A DNA stretch of 64,000 nt from Diadophis punctatus similis (GCA_023053685.1 JALIGW010000025.1:9817953-9881952); one strand, 5' to 3'; shown: positions 21,330-33,439, counted from the stretch's first letter. Notes: a model not told the origin generated them from the letters alone. Made by a program: numbers and translations.

Positions 21330-23500
21330 CAATATACCTGGGAAAACAGATAGAGCTGCCTCTTCTAGAGGGCATGACATATGCACATGGGACTTTTGCT
21401 TTATTCCCCTTCTACCAGGTAAGAGGCAACAAGTAAAGATGGACGAGAAATCCATCATTGAAGATTTTGTACAAATAACCCCATTTGTATCCTGAACTTA
21501 AGGAAAAATCCAAACCATAGGTACCTGCTGAAATTTGCACTTCTCTGAAAATTTGGCTGTGTAATTCACAACTCAAAAATGATGTTCAAAATGTGTGTAC
21601 CAATGAACGAACTCAATGCATAAAAGATGCATATATACTGGAGGGAGATGTGCATAAAATTGCACTGTGCTGTGGATAAACTATGAACAAAAGGGAATAC
21701 AAAACTGCATTCATTGGAGTACTCCAGGCTTTGTATAAAAACAGACATTTTTTTGCTATTTTTTTTAGCAATGAGTTGAATAGTATATATATTCTTCAAA
21801 ATGAGTATTTCTGTAAAAAAAATCGTCAGGCTGTCTTGAAAAATCTTTTAGGAATTAGGTGATGAAATAAGGAGTCAGGTTGCAATTCTTTATAGTATAA
21901 ACAATAATTTCCAAATTTATTTTGACCATTCATTAAGAATTATAAAAGGAGAGCACAGTTGGTACTCCACCTCCTTAAAATAGATTGCATAAATGGTACA
22001 GCTTCTAATTAATCAGAGTCTTCTCAGAGTGTGTTGGATTGATTGTAATCAAATTAGTGCATATTATTATCTCTGCTGACAACACCCGTTTTAGTTACCT
22101 ATTTTGGCTAAACATTTCTGAGGAAATTAGAAAAATCACATAACCGTCTCTACTGATTAATGCTGGTATAACTTTCTTATCCATTTTCCTCAGGAGGTAT
22201 AAAAAGATGCAACCCAAGAAATTAATTCATTTCCATCTGAGTTGACAGGTTTACTCTAGCAAATTAAAAAATGGTATTGAAAAAAATAGAAAAATAGGAC
22301 TGGAAAAAAGCAACAAAGTCTTGAAAAATCCTTTCATTAATATTGTTTGTCATATTTGAGCTTCATGTTTTCACTACGTCCACAGTGCAATTCTTAATAT
22401 ATTAACTCTATCTATAAAAATATCTTTTTGGGGGAGAAACTTTGGATTTTTGAATGTTTGAAATTTTGTATCCCTTTTTACATTGCAGATACTCCCAAAC
22501 TAATCTACTTTGTTGTTTTGCTTTTATATAGCTTTTTTTTTTAAAAAAAAAAAATCTAATATTTCTGGTTGGGGTGGGTATATGTTGTTTTGAACTGCTT
22601 TTCCTGCTACTATTCCCATTCATGGAATCCTTCTTATTCTTTCTTTTGGTTTGTTGAAGTGGCTGTCTTAAAATCTAGAACACTGGTCTGACTTTTTCAG
22701 TTATCCTTGCCTGCATGATGGTGAATCCATGTATGACAAGGTCACTCTCTCTCTCTCTAAGTTCCTACAACTTTCATTCCCTCAAGCACTTTATCCCTAT
22801 TACTAAGTATCAACTCCAGTAAAACTGACCCTCTAATTTCTCCTGTACCTTCTGGATGGTAAAGTTGTCAGCTATGCATGTCAGGAACCTGTTTGGCCTC
22901 TCACATGCTGCAGAGTTTATTTCCCAGTTAATTTTCGGTCACTTAAAGTTCCCCCATTACTACAAGTGGAGTGTTTCCTGCACACTTCCGCGAGCTGATT
23001 TACAAAAAGTCCACCTATTTCCTCTGCTTGATTGGGTGGCCTGTTGCACATACCTATACCTCTTTACAATGTGGATGTTACAGTGAGCATATGGTTAGAT
23101 ATATAAGGCACCCTGATGAAATAAAAGAAAAATCTAAATTGTTAGAGGAAACCCAAAACTTCTTTGCTCCAGTGTCATTTCACAAAAATTACTGTGAAGG
23201 CAAGCAAACCTGGCCAAAAAGTGGGAGAATAAGACAAGGCAGGAGTTACCCCTCAAATTACATATTGCTGCTCACATGTAAAAGAATCTAAGCAGAAAAA
23301 TCAACCCCCTGCAAAACCGCGTAAACTGCAGGCAAAACGTCAAACATGTTCACACACACTAACAAAATGCAAGCACATGAATAGAATGATTAGACATCAA
23401 ATTAAACAAAACACAAATGAAATACATACTATATATACATAGATATAGTAGAGATAAAACACCTCTCTTATTCACTTTAAGGCACATATTACCACTTTTA
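21330..23500. other. AT-rich DNA without recognised feature
   Basis: No open frame with a recognisable domain and no match to other repeats of the window. Confidence 0.5.
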
Positions 23501-23506
23501 TAATTC

Positions 23507-23729
23507 CTTCCTTCCTTCCCTCCCTCCCTCTCCTTCCTTCCTTCCCTCCCTCTCTCCCTCCCTCTGCTTCCTTCTCACTTCCTCACTTCCTCACTTCTTC
23601 CTTTCCTTTCCTTTCCTTTCCTTTCCTTTCCTTTCCTTTCCTTTCCCCTTCCCCTTCCCCTTCCTTCCCCTTCCCCTTCTCCTTCCCCCTTCCCTCCCTT
23701 CCTTCCTCCCTCCCTCCCTCCCTCCCTCC
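23507..23729. repeat. Polypyrimidine tract (CTTCC, CCTTTC and CCCTT units)
   Basis: About 220 bp, almost entirely C and T on the plus strand, with (TTTCC)n in the middle and CCTCC units at the edges. Confidence 0.95.
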
Positions 23730-23734
23730 TATTC

Positions 23735-24360
23735 TTCTGTTTGTAATTGCCCATATAATTCTTCCAAACATAGGATCTATTGATAGAGGGTGGAAATCTC
23801 ATTTTCTGGTTGAAAAACAAGGTCGACTCCTTTGTAAAATTTCTGGAATGTATATACAAAACTAAGCCAAAGCAGGAGAATTGTCTTTATTTATGGTGAT
23901 ATCCATGTCCTATAATGTTCTTCGTGTTTGATTTAATGCAAGTGCTATTCCAACTTCGACTTCAGACTTTTGGCCATCAGTCACAAAAATCAGATGTGCC
24001 ATAAATTTATCTGTGGCTTGATCAGGGGGCTACTGATTTTCTTGCTATGAATTTCACTCTTTTTCTGATATTTCACAAACATACTAATGACAGAAAACTT
24101 TTCCAGGGTGATCAATTTTCAGTCGATCCTCTACAAGTGTGGGTTGAATTATAATGTCTAAGCACAAAGTCTGAAACCACTTCTTCCAGAAATGTTTTTG
24201 AATTTTAGAGTGTGGCCTGACCTAAGGCTTTGTGTTAGCAGCTAGTAGTTCCCATTGCCAAGTTCCCTATCTTCCAGCAATGTCTCACTTGGCATCCACT
24301 CCCTATCCCCAGTTATAGGGATTTTGTACCCTATGCTATCTTTCTGATAAGTAAAAGGTA
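23735..24360. other. No recognised feature
   Basis: Unique-looking AT-rich DNA. Confidence 0.5.
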
Positions 24361-24362
24361 AC

Positions 24363-24364
<2 letters not shown>

Positions 24365-24444
<80 letters not shown>

Positions 24445-24495
24445 TTTAATTTATTTTGCTGTTCTTATATGCCGCGCTACTCCCTGGGGACTCAA
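24365..24495 (-). mobile_element. LINE/SINE 3' tail with (TTTA)n microsatellite
   Basis: About 79 bp of TTTA units (24365-24443), then a reversed GAGTCCCCAGGGAGTAGCGCGGCATATAAGA-like end, comparable to the L2 3' end at 46150-46190. Only the 3' tip of the element is present. Confidence 0.6.
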
Positions 24496-24499
24496 TGAA

Positions 24500-25240
24500 A
24501 ATAAAAGAGAAATATTTTCTGGTGTTGTGGCTCAGAGGCATGGTTCTAGAGATTTTAGCTCTTCCTTCTCCCAACACCCAGGAGATAGAACTATGTCCTT
24601 AGAGATAAAGAAAAGAAATATTTTTTAAAAAAACAAACAACAAACATAAAACATAACACCCATTCTAACTTCAATTTTTGAATATATATAATCAGTGTTG
24701 TAGAAAAAGATTACAAGACCAACAATTGGAAAATTGTGAAGAACATGCAACATAAAGGTTCTACTAGCAGTATAATACTGATCAGCTGTAAAGGAAGATG
24801 TAATTTAATATGTACCATACTAAAAGATTATATGTGAAATTAATAACTTCTTGCCCTGCCTGACAAATGGGATACAAGACTGAGAAAACACAATGTCCTT
24901 ATCTATTCAAAGAAATGAGAGCATTGGACTTGACTTAGCAGTACACTGATTTTTTTTAAAGAAAAAAAAACTGACACAATTTCAGAGCAATTTTCTGAAA
25001 CAAAATTCTTCTTTTATTTAGTTAAACCCCCACCCTTGTCAAGTCTTGCTCTTAAGACTGTTCTTGTTTTATTATTTTAAGCAAACACTTTTCATCTGGT
25101 GAATCTACTGTAACTCTGTTCACGATAAAGACCCACGCCTCACTTGAAATTGACTAGCTCTGAATTTCAGTTTAAATTTGCATATTCACAGCATGTACCT
25201 TTCAGAAGTATAGACTATCATCTCCGAGATTACCTATGCT
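24500..25240. other. No recognised feature
   Basis: Unique-looking AT-rich DNA. Confidence 0.5.
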
Positions 25241-25241
25241 G

Positions 25242-25476
25242 ATAGCAATATAGCAATAGCACTTAGACTTATATACCACTTCATAGATGGGTGCTCTACA
25301 GCCCTCTTTAAGCAGTTTACAGAGTCAGCATATTACACCCAACAATCTGGTCCTCGTTTTAATGACTTGGAAGGGTGAAAGGCTAAATCAACCTTGAGCC
25401 GGTCAGGATTGAACTTCTGGCTGTGGGCAGAGTTAGCCTGTAATATTGCATTTTAACCATTGCGCCACCACGGCTC
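25242..25476 (-). mobile_element. tRNA-derived SINE, diverged
   Basis: Same family as 6097-6307 with more substitutions. The ATTGCTATATTGCTATC tail is at left and the GAGCCGTGGTGGCGCAATGG head at right. Confidence 0.82.
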
Positions 25477-25689
25477 ACCACAGCTCACCAAGGCAAGACA
25501 ACTGAGAAACTGAGTGGTGGGCAGAGATATTCTAGATAGCTCTATAGCCTTTTACTAGCCAATAATTTGCTGAAATCTACAAACATTTTTGGAGAAAGGA
25601 TTTTCTGTAGTCACAGAGAAAAACTGAGAGAAAAAAATAGGCTGATTTGAAAAAAAGAAACTCTCTTATTGTCCCTAGAATGGAGTTCT

Positions 25690-25928
25690 TGGTGCACTGA
25701 AGATGTTCATCGTTCATCATTGGCATCCTTCAGTCTCGAAAGACTATGGTATCATGCTCTGGAAAGAGTTCCTAAAACAGCATCTAGTGTGGCTAAAAAG
25801 GCCGATCCGAGAGTGGCAATCCCAGGGCAGATGTCTTCTGCCCGGCTCCCAGATTTTGCAGGTTCCGGGACTGCCTCTTTACCTCAGCCTGCCGAACAAC
25901 TGTCTCTTCAAAATGGAGAAGGCCGGTA
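25690..25928 (-). pseudogene. Non-LTR retrotransposon ORF end with zinc-finger-like motif
   Basis: The minus-strand frame reads DCHSRIGLFSHT across about 25782-25826. This is the conserved C-terminal motif found after the reverse transcriptase in a LINE group common in lizards and snakes (usually CSQCGRDCHSRIGLFSHTRRC-like). The first cysteines of the finger have decayed and a stop lies upstream. Clade not assigned. Confidence 0.6.
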
Positions 25929-25929
25929 A

Positions 25930-26052
25930 CATTAGGTAACATGAAGATGTTACCTAGTCAGGTAATGGAACATCTGCAAGCAAACAACCAAATTTAGACA
26001 GCACCAAGGATCCTACAGTTCAACCCTGAATTACATAGATTCTCCTGCATTG
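25930..26052 (+). mobile_element. Penelope-like terminal repeat, family P copy 1
   Basis: It matches the copies at 31241 and 37148: GATGTTACCTAG...GGTAAT, then CTGCAAG, ACAACCAA and AGTTCAACCCTGA. Its hammerhead-like core is degraded (TGAAGATG..., GGAA instead of GAAA). Confidence 0.6.
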
Positions 26053-26179
26053 GTTCATATTGTGTTTATTTCTTATAAAATTTGAAAAGCAAAGGTGTTG
26101 CTTTGTAATTTAATGACTGACTCTGTTTTTTTTTATTTATAGAAATCTGTGACAGACTGGTTTACATATGAAAATTGGG

Positions 26180-26275
26180 TTTTTCTTTCTTTTTCTTTTT
26201 CTTTTTCTTTTTTTCTTTTTCTTTTTCTTTTTTCTTTTTCTTTTTCTTCCTTTTCTTTTTTTTCTTTCTTATTTT
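26180..26275. repeat. (TTTTTC)n polypyrimidine tract
   Basis: About 95 bp of T5C/T4C units. Confidence 0.95.
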
Positions 26276-26395
26276 TCATTCTGTGTCATAGAACATTTTG
26301 TTATAAGGAACAAATGCTACAAATTGAGACAGAATGAATGCAAATTATCAACCCAAACTGGACAATGGGCACCAGGGTTATGAAACTAGTTAGAG

Positions 26396-26530
26396 CAGAG
26401 GTCTTCAAACTTGGCAACTTTAAGACTTGTGGACTTTAACTCCCAGAATTCTCCAGCCAGCTATGCTGGCTGGAGAATTCTGGGACTTGAAGTCCACAAG
26501 TCTTAAAGTTGCCAAGTTTGGGGACCCCTG
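26396..26530. mobile_element. Palindromic hAT MITE, family D copy 2
   Basis: A 135-bp near-perfect palindrome, CAGAGGTCTTCAAAC to GTTTGGGGACCCCTG, flanked by the exact duplication agttagag (26388-26395, 26531-26538). This copy proves that family D makes 8-bp duplications. Confidence 0.9.
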
Positions 26531-26539
26531 AGTTAGAGG

Positions 26540-27198
26540 TATATGAAGATTTCCATCAGTGCTGTTCACCCTCTCACCCACTTTTTCACCACTCCTTGTG
26601 AAAATAATGATTTTGTAGCAAATCTGCATGAGAAGTGAAATCTCCATTATGAAGCTGCCATTTCCATTTTCATTTAAATAAACATTTTGTATGTAATTTG
26701 AATTAGTCGTATCATGGATAGTCTACAGTTCCTCCCACGCTTCTTGTTGTAAAAAAAATATCTACCTGGGATATGATTTTTTAAAATAAAGATTACAATG
26801 TCCATGAACTCCAGGTTAGGTTTTTTAAAGTCATCCTCTTAATATGTTTTTCTAAGCAAATGGGTTTTATGTGATAGTATTCATTTGGTTTCATGATAAT
26901 GTAAATATTACAAAAAGTATAGATAAAAACTAACAATCAAGAAGAAAGCTATAGTTAAAGAGGAAAGAGAGAGACAAAAATAGAGATGTGGAAAGAGATA
27001 AAGAAAGGAAAACAAAAAGATATACAAAGAATGACTTCCAACTTCTTCTTCCAAGGATATAAAACCACTTGCTGTACATTTAACTGTTAGTTTAATACTG
27101 TAATATAGCATCCATTTTCCTCAAGAAAGAAAGAAATCTTTTGTGTAGAATTCAGATCCATTGCCATCTCTATAAGTTGTATTAATTGGCCCTAAACA
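26540..27198. other. No recognised feature
   Basis: Unique-looking AT-rich DNA. Confidence 0.5.
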
Positions 27199-27199
27199 A

Positions 27200-27370
27200 C
27201 ATAATCAGAATAACAGAATTGGAAGGGACCTTGGAGATCTTCTAGTCCAACCCCGTGCTCAAGAAGGAAACTCTATGTCATTTCAGACAAATGGTTGTCC
27301 AATCTCTTCTTAAAAATCTCCAGTGCTGGAGCACCCACAATTTCGGGAGGCAAGTCGTTCCACTGATTAT
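27200..27370 (-). mobile_element. CR1 LINE 3' fragment
   Basis: It contains the CR1 3' end from GGAAGGGACCTTGGAG to TTCCACTGATTA. The homology stops abruptly where the inverted duplication at 27378 starts. Confidence 0.82.
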
Positions 27371-27377
27371 TTGTTAA

Positions 27378-27637
27378 TTAATCTTACAAACAAAAACTTC
27401 AGTGAAGAAATAATCCTCCATCAAAGTCATCATTTGAAGCCCCTCCTTCCAGGGTTGATATTTGTTTGTTCTTCCATGCATCATAACAGGATTCCCATCT
27501 GGTCAAAGATCCCACAATGACTGAGACAATGTCATGCAATTACTGAGTGAAATAAGTTTTTGTTTGTAAGATTAAATATCAACCCTGGAAGGAGGGGCTT
27601 CAAATGATGACTTTGATGGAGGATTATTTCTTCACTG
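27378..27637. repeat. Perfect inverted repeat with its two blocks in permuted order
   Basis: Block A (27378-27399, 22 nt) is the exact reverse complement of 27554-27575. Block B (27400-27463, 64 nt) is the exact reverse complement of 27574-27637. The left side reads A-B and the right side reads A'-B', not B'-A' as in an ordinary hairpin. The 90 nt between them are unique. There are no mismatches, so the event is young. Confidence 0.9.
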
Positions 27638-27751
27638 AAAAAGGAAGAATACCGAATAGCTTACTGATGCCTGGCATAATTGAACAGAGACCTCGTTTTT
27701 GTGACTTCAAGCAGACTCAAATTTTCTTGGTGTGTGTGTGTATATATATAT

Positions 27752-28093
27752 CAGGGGTGGGTTCTAACTTAACTCACTGCCGGTTCACTTCCTCCCGCGC
27801 CACGTGGCTGTGATTTTTCGGCATGCCAAAAAGCCAAAAAAAAGCCAGAAACAAGATGGCGATGCATGCACAGTGCCAAAACTCGGCTTCTACACATGCG
27901 GAGAAGAAAAAATCCCAGAAAAAAAATAAATTAATTTTTTTTTAAAAAAAAAGATGGTGGCGTCCATGGACTGGCACCGACAGAATCGGTTCCGTGACGT
28001 CCTCGTGACGTCATTGTGATGTCATCATGACATCACCAGCGGGTTGCTACCAGCTCAGGCGAACCTGTCCGAACCAGGAGGAACCCACCTCTG
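27752..28093. mobile_element. Non-autonomous hAT transposon, family A
   Basis: It starts CAGGGGTGGGTTC and ends GAACCCACCTCTG. It is inserted at a TG/TA simple repeat, so the duplication (atatatat and gtgtgtat) is blurred. It contains AAGATGGCGATGCATGC near 27855 and AAGATGGTGGCG near 27951. Confidence 0.82.
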
Positions 28094-28099
28094 GTGTGT

Positions 28100-28905
28100 A
28101 TGTGTGAGTGCAAAGGTCTATGGTGGCATCAAGCTGGTTGTGTCAACTCAGTCTGGCTTGATCAGTCAAACAAATAATGCAGAGTTACGTTCTGGGCTTT
28201 AGATTCCATGCCTTGACTATTAATAGAAGATAGGTATGAAACCTTGAGACTGAGCTGCCGCATTGTAATGTATTAGTATCAGAACCCTTTTAAAATATAC
28301 ATACGGAATCAATATGGGAAATCTCTTCCCATGGTAGATGCCTGCTGCGATTTAGCAATTTAAAAGTTCCTGAGAAGTGCATTCCACAAGTCAGATTCAG
28401 AAAGATGATTTATAGCTCTTCTTTCAATCTCTCTCCCTTGCCCCCCTCTCCAATCCTCTGCCATATCTTCTTTATTATTCAATTAATGAACTTTTATATA
28501 AAGACATTATGCAGCAAGGGTGAGTGAGTGGAAGAGGAGTATATGATCATATATCATTACCAGCCACCTGATCTACTTATAAATAAAGCATGGTAAACTT
28601 TAGTTTACAGGGCTCATTAATTAAAGCAGAAGCTAATAATAGTAAGACACAATATTAAAAGAGATAAATACACAAGACACATAAAAAGCCTTGTGATTAA
28701 AAATGTAATAAGGTGAATACTTTTTTTTCCATTTTGAGATGGCAGTTTTATGCACATACTAGAACTAATGTATACACTCAAAAATGGTGGCAATGTAGGC
28801 CAGTTTTATCAGGAAGTAGGAATTCTCTGTTTCCATCAGTTTGAAATATCTAGTTATTGAACAACGGAATTGGAGGAAGAATTTGGTGCCATTGTACTAG
28901 GATAT
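28100..28905. other. No recognised feature
   Basis: Unique-looking AT-rich DNA. Confidence 0.5.
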
Positions 28906-28911
28906 TCAGGG

Positions 28912-29362
28912 TTAGAATAGAATAGAAAAGAGCTGGAAGGGACCTTGGAGGTTTTCTAGTCCAGCACGAGACCCTATACCATTTCAGATAGATGGCTGTC
29001 CAGTCTCTTCTTAAAAACCTCCAGTGATGAAGCACTCACAACTTCTGAAGGCAAGCTGTTTCACCTGTTAATTGTCCTCACTGTTAGGAAGTTGCTCCTT
29101 AATTCCAGGTTGCTTCTTTCCTTGATGAGTTTCCATCCTTTGCTTCTTGTTCTGTCTTCTGATGCTTTGGAGAATAAGTTGACCCCGTCTTCTTTGTGGC
29201 AGCCCCTCAAATACTGGAATACTGCGATCATGTCACCCCTAGTTCTTCTTTTCTTTAGACTGGCCATACCCAGTTCCTGTAACCATTCTTCATATATTTT
29301 AGTCTCCGGGCCTTTAGTTGCTCTTCTCGGCACTTTTTCCAAAGTCTCAACGTGTTTTGTTC
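28912..29362 (-). mobile_element. CR1 LINE, 5'-truncated
   Basis: The minus-strand frame at 29061-29342 reads RRATKGPETKIYEE and GDMIAVFQYLRGC, the C-terminal end of CR1 ORF2. The 3' tip at 28912 reads TTCTATTCTATTC on the minus strand, the AATAG-type tail typical of snake CR1. Confidence 0.85.
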
Positions 29363-29696
29363 TTTAGAAGAAAATACTCAGCACATCTTTGCATCATGGA
29401 CTGAACGGACGGACTAATGAGGTGGCCTCTGTATGCAGCTGAGGGCTCCTGTAAGCTGGGCTGCCAGCATTATATTGACTAACACATGGCACCAAGGAGG
29501 TTCAGAAAAGTCTCTTTGATGCCACTGAGTGATCTTCCTGATCATTGCAGGCTGAATAGGGGAGCCTAGACAACCAAATGTTGTGTGATAGCAGGTCTCA
29601 CATAGTCATCCTTATATTTCAGTTAGTTGGATCCAGAGCAGATCAACTGGTGGCACATTTAATACAATACAATTTATCCAAAATCTGTATCTTGGT

Positions 29697-29883
29697 CAGA
29701 GGTCTTCAAACTTGGCAACTTTAAGACTTGTGGACTTCAACTCCCAGACAGAGTCCCTGTCCCTCTGTCCTATTGTCCAAATTTACCTATACATACTTTG
29801 CTTTTGTTTATGTTTACATCATACCTGTTATCTTGTACACATGTTGATAAATGAATGAATGAATGAATGAATGAATGAATGAA

Positions 29884-29940
<57 letters not shown>

Positions 29941-30003
29941 CTCCAGCCAATTCTGGGAGTTGAAGTCCACAAGTCTTAAAGTTGCCAAGTTTGGGGACCC
30001 CTG
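29697..30003. mobile_element. Palindromic MITE, family D copy 3, interrupted
   Basis: The left arm (29697-29751) and right arm (29940-30003) match the D copy at 26396. The centre holds a retroelement tail. The outer flanks do not show a duplication. Confidence 0.8.
29752..29939 (+). mobile_element. Retroelement 3' tail with (TGAA)n(TAAA)n inside a D palindrome
   Basis: About 95 bp of unique 3'-end-like sequence ends in TGATAAA, then TGAA units (about 29851-29884) and TAAA units (to about 29939). It sits between the arms of the D palindrome. Confidence 0.65.
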
Positions 30004-30009
30004 GGAATA

Positions 30010-31235
30010 TGAAAGAAGACAGGGTTTCCTGCACCGTGACCTAAATTTCCTCTCCTATCTAGCGGTTAAAGGTGCAGGAGTCCCGCCCTCTTTTGCATCA
30101 GATTGCCCCAAAGCATAATCAATTGGTAGCTTGCTTATAATGTTTAGACCCTGGACCACCTCAAGGCCTCAAGAGATGTGTCATTTTGCCCCTGAGGGTT
30201 TTTGCTTTTTAATGCACAGGATGATGAGAATGTTGTTGCTAGTACTTCTGGTACTGAGCAATAAAGTTGAAATGAAGAAATCATCATTATTTTTTCCCTG
30301 GAATGAGATGAGTTGAAGGTAGCTGAGAATTTCTTGTAGTTGCCTAGCAACTATACTGCCCCCCCCCAATTCCTCCCCTCCACATCATCTGTCAGGAGCT
30401 AGAGACAAAGGAATGGAAAGCTCATCTTAAGGTTAAATCAAGGAATGTATCTGGCTGGACCAGCTATGGTCATTCAGGTGTAGTTCCCTCACCCACTTTA
30501 ATGTGGAATATACAAATATGTATGTATTGCAGAGGTGAGTCTAAATCAGCTTTGAAGGTTTCCCAAATAATTTGTTCATGGCAGATCATTTTCACTGGAG
30601 GAGGGGGGCAGAAAATAGGAGCTATAATGAGTAAAGGACTGGATACCCTTCACCACGGCAGAAATTTAAATAGGAAATGCTGTCCTTGTTTTAATATAAG
30701 AAATCAAGATCACTGAGAGAAGTGAATTGGAAACACATTCAACCAGACTTGGGGAAAAAATTGGAAGAGCTTTTTTAAATATACAACATGTAATTAATCT
30801 ATGAAACTCATTGCTACAAGATTTGCTGACAGCTGCTATTATAAATGGCCTCAAGTGGGGGTTCTGGAGATGTCCAAGTTCAGGAACACTATTACATTGT
30901 GGGGTAATAAATATTACAATTTAATTATGTGCTGTTCAAAAGGCTGTATGTATGTATTTAATACCTGGCTGAAAATTACGACGCTCGGTACCTTACAAAA
31001 TATACAATATAACCACAATTAAATTGCAGACATGTAGAAAGAAGCAGGATGTAGATCACACTGCTTCAACCACCTTCTTGTGGACAGTTCTAACCCCCTT
31101 TCACATAATTTCTTTTTAGCATTTCATTAAATGAGAATAAACAAACAAGCAACAAGTTTATCTTTAGTCAAGGCCATTCTCTGCGCTACTTTGTGGGAAG
31201 GTGTGATTTTTTTGCCAAATTGAAGCTACACCAAT
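30010..31235. other. No recognised feature
   Basis: Unique-looking DNA. No gene-like frame. Confidence 0.5.
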
Positions 31236-31240
31236 TAATT

Positions 31241-31494
31241 GAGGGGTCCTTGGGACTCCTTGGTTGTTTTCTTGCAGATATTTCATTACCCAAACAAGGT
31301 AACATCATCATTGTCAGTTTTTGGGGTTTACTAGGGAGTGAGGTCTAGTAGAGAGTGGGTCTAGTAGGGAGTCCCTAGTACTGATGATGTTACCTAGTTT
31401 GAGTAATGAAATGTCTGCAAGAAAACAAACAAGCTTAGAGAGAATCAAAGACCCCTCATTTCAACCCTGAAATACAAATATTTCTCCTCCATTG
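31241..31494. mobile_element. Penelope-like terminal repeats, family P copy 2 (inverted pair)
   Basis: A minus-oriented copy (31241-31320) and a plus-oriented copy (31378-31494) of the same terminal sequence face each other across about 57 bp. Both contain GTTACC/GGTAA hairpins, GAAA and CTGCAAGAAAACAA. The layout is the same as in the GIY-YIG-bearing family at 4285. Confidence 0.65.
31378..31420 (+). ncRNA. Hammerhead-ribozyme-like motif, family P
   Basis: In order: GTA (stem I, 31378-31380), CTGATGA (31381-31387), stem II GTTAC/GTAAT with an eight-base loop, GAAA (31408-31411), TGTC (31412-31415), then TGC (stem I). The core residues of a type I hammerhead are all present. Stem III would have two pairs only. 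The predicted cut is after C31415. Confidence 0.6.
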
Positions 31495-31499
31495 ACACT

Positions 31500-32084
31500 C
31501 ACTAAATTCCACAACAGCTTTACTCTTGCCATAGTAACTTACAACAACCTTGTGGTCTCAAAGTGATCTCTTTGATGTGCTTATCTATCAGGCAGCCATG
31601 TGTATAAACTAAGAATCAGATTAAACATGGGGCTGTAATCCTTCAAAATGCAACAACTGCTGAAAGGATTTGCACCTGTACTTTATTCCCAATGATTGAA
31701 AAACAGCAACGGGGTATCTAAAAAATAGAGATCAAAGAATTGCCAGAATTTTGAGACAGACAGACAGACACTGGAAGCGAAACAATTCTGTTTTAAGGAC
31801 ACAACAGAACTTAATATAAAATGTAACAACATAGTATGGTATCCTAAATTCAAGAGTTCAGTGGACAGGAGTTGATTTGTGAAAATCCAGCTCTCTTCAG
31901 CCAATTCAACTTTTTGTAGATCAGGATATTTAACAGGATTTAATCTCTCTTTATTTACTGGAAACTTAATTGTGTAGTTTCCTATCCCCCGCCCAAAAAA
32001 AAACAAGGAGACAAAATCTGAAGCAGCACAGGCTTTGGAGTCTTCTCACCGTGCCCCACTTACTAGCTATGTTGATTTGTCAAG
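31500..32084. other. No recognised feature
   Basis: Unique-looking DNA with a short (GACA) run near 31758. Confidence 0.5.
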
Positions 32085-32092
32085 GCTCAGAC

Positions 32093-32394
32093 CAGGGGTG
32101 GGTTCCACTTACCTTTGCCACCAGTTCGCATCGTGACATTTCACGCGCCCTCATGCGATTTGCCTTCCGCGCATGCTCAGAATTAGCCCGAAACACAGCT
32201 GAGGGCGAAGAAATAAAGGTCAGATTTCACCCGCGGGCGGGCGGGAGGGCCCTTTTTCAAGCCGCAGAAGGGGAGAAATTCACAAAAAATAAAAAAAGAT
32301 GGTGGCGTGCATGGAACGGCACTGACAGTGACATCACCAGCAGGTCGCTACCAGTTCGGGCGATCCGGTCCAAACTGGGAGGAACCAACCCCTG
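32093..32394. mobile_element. Non-autonomous hAT transposon, family A (subtype as 2444)
   Basis: Ends CAGGGGTGGGTTCC / GGAACCAACCCCTG with the exact duplication gctcagac (32085-32092, 32395-32402). It carries GCGCATGCTCAG near 32169 and AAGATGGTGGCG near 32297. Confidence 0.88.
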
Positions 32395-32402
32395 GCTCAG
32401 AC

Positions 32403-33430
32403 CCACATTTAATCTAATTTGTACTTAGTTGCAGCAATGCAACATAATTCCCCCCCAATAAATATCTACATTAATACGGTCCTTGGCATTTTATAATTAT
32501 GCATACCTTTTACAAAGTGCAGTTGAATTAATCAGGACTTCATATTTCTTCTCATTGATGATGCCCTATTTGTCACCTCTTTGTTTAGAGTATAACTGTC
32601 ACTATTATTTACCCCTTTAATTAGCATTGGATCATAACCCCTTTCTTTGCTGGGTAGATTACCTTACTATGCATGGATTTGGTGAAGAATAATAACAGGG
32701 ATGCACTGTATTTCTTCCTGACACCCTGGGCTATTATCACTTGCAACCTTCTCCTTTGCAGCCGATGGCAGGATTGATGAAAGCCAGGAGCTGCACTAGC
32801 TGGCTACCTGGTTTGTAAAATGTTGGCAAAGAGGACATGTCATGTCTGGAGGTGGCTCCTATTCTCTTAAAGACTGTAAGGCTACATGAGCTCCCATTTC
32901 GTTTTAAATCTTTAGCCTTCCTTAGTTGCAATGGTGTGGAAGTTGTCAAGGCAGTCGAAATCAACAGTTGCAGATTATTGGGTAGGGCTGCACAATCTGA
33001 ACTAGCTGGGTAGTTTCTCCTCCTTTGCAGTCCTGCTGTGTTCTCAGACATCCCCAAGTGTTGGAGTGTGTAATTTGTGCAACAACTACAACAGTATTCA
33101 GGCAATAGATGGCAGTGTTTGTAAGTTTGCTAGGTATATATGCTATGATATATACTGTATATACTCTATGGTCTTTTTGTCCTGATGAGAGTTTCCTGTT
33201 ACAGTTAAGCAGCAAGGCCCATGGTGACTGTGCACGTTGTTTGATCTACAGGGCTATGTATATAAATTCTGTAGGGCTATATATAAACATAATTTCTAAC
33301 ACCAAACAACTCTGCCAATGAGTCCAATCTTTGGAACTTCCCATTGGCTCCCCTTTGTTCCTTAGCCCTGGGAAATTGGAAGCAGCCATGTCAATTTGTG
33401 TAATGTTACACAGCAGTATTGTGCTGGGTA
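32403..33430. other. No recognised feature
   Basis: Unique-looking DNA. Confidence 0.5.
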
Positions 33431-33439
33431 CATTCTAAG

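Noticed and set aside
22408..23291. Frames of 71-106 codons in AT-rich DNA
   Set aside because: No recognisable domain, splice context or relation to known elements.
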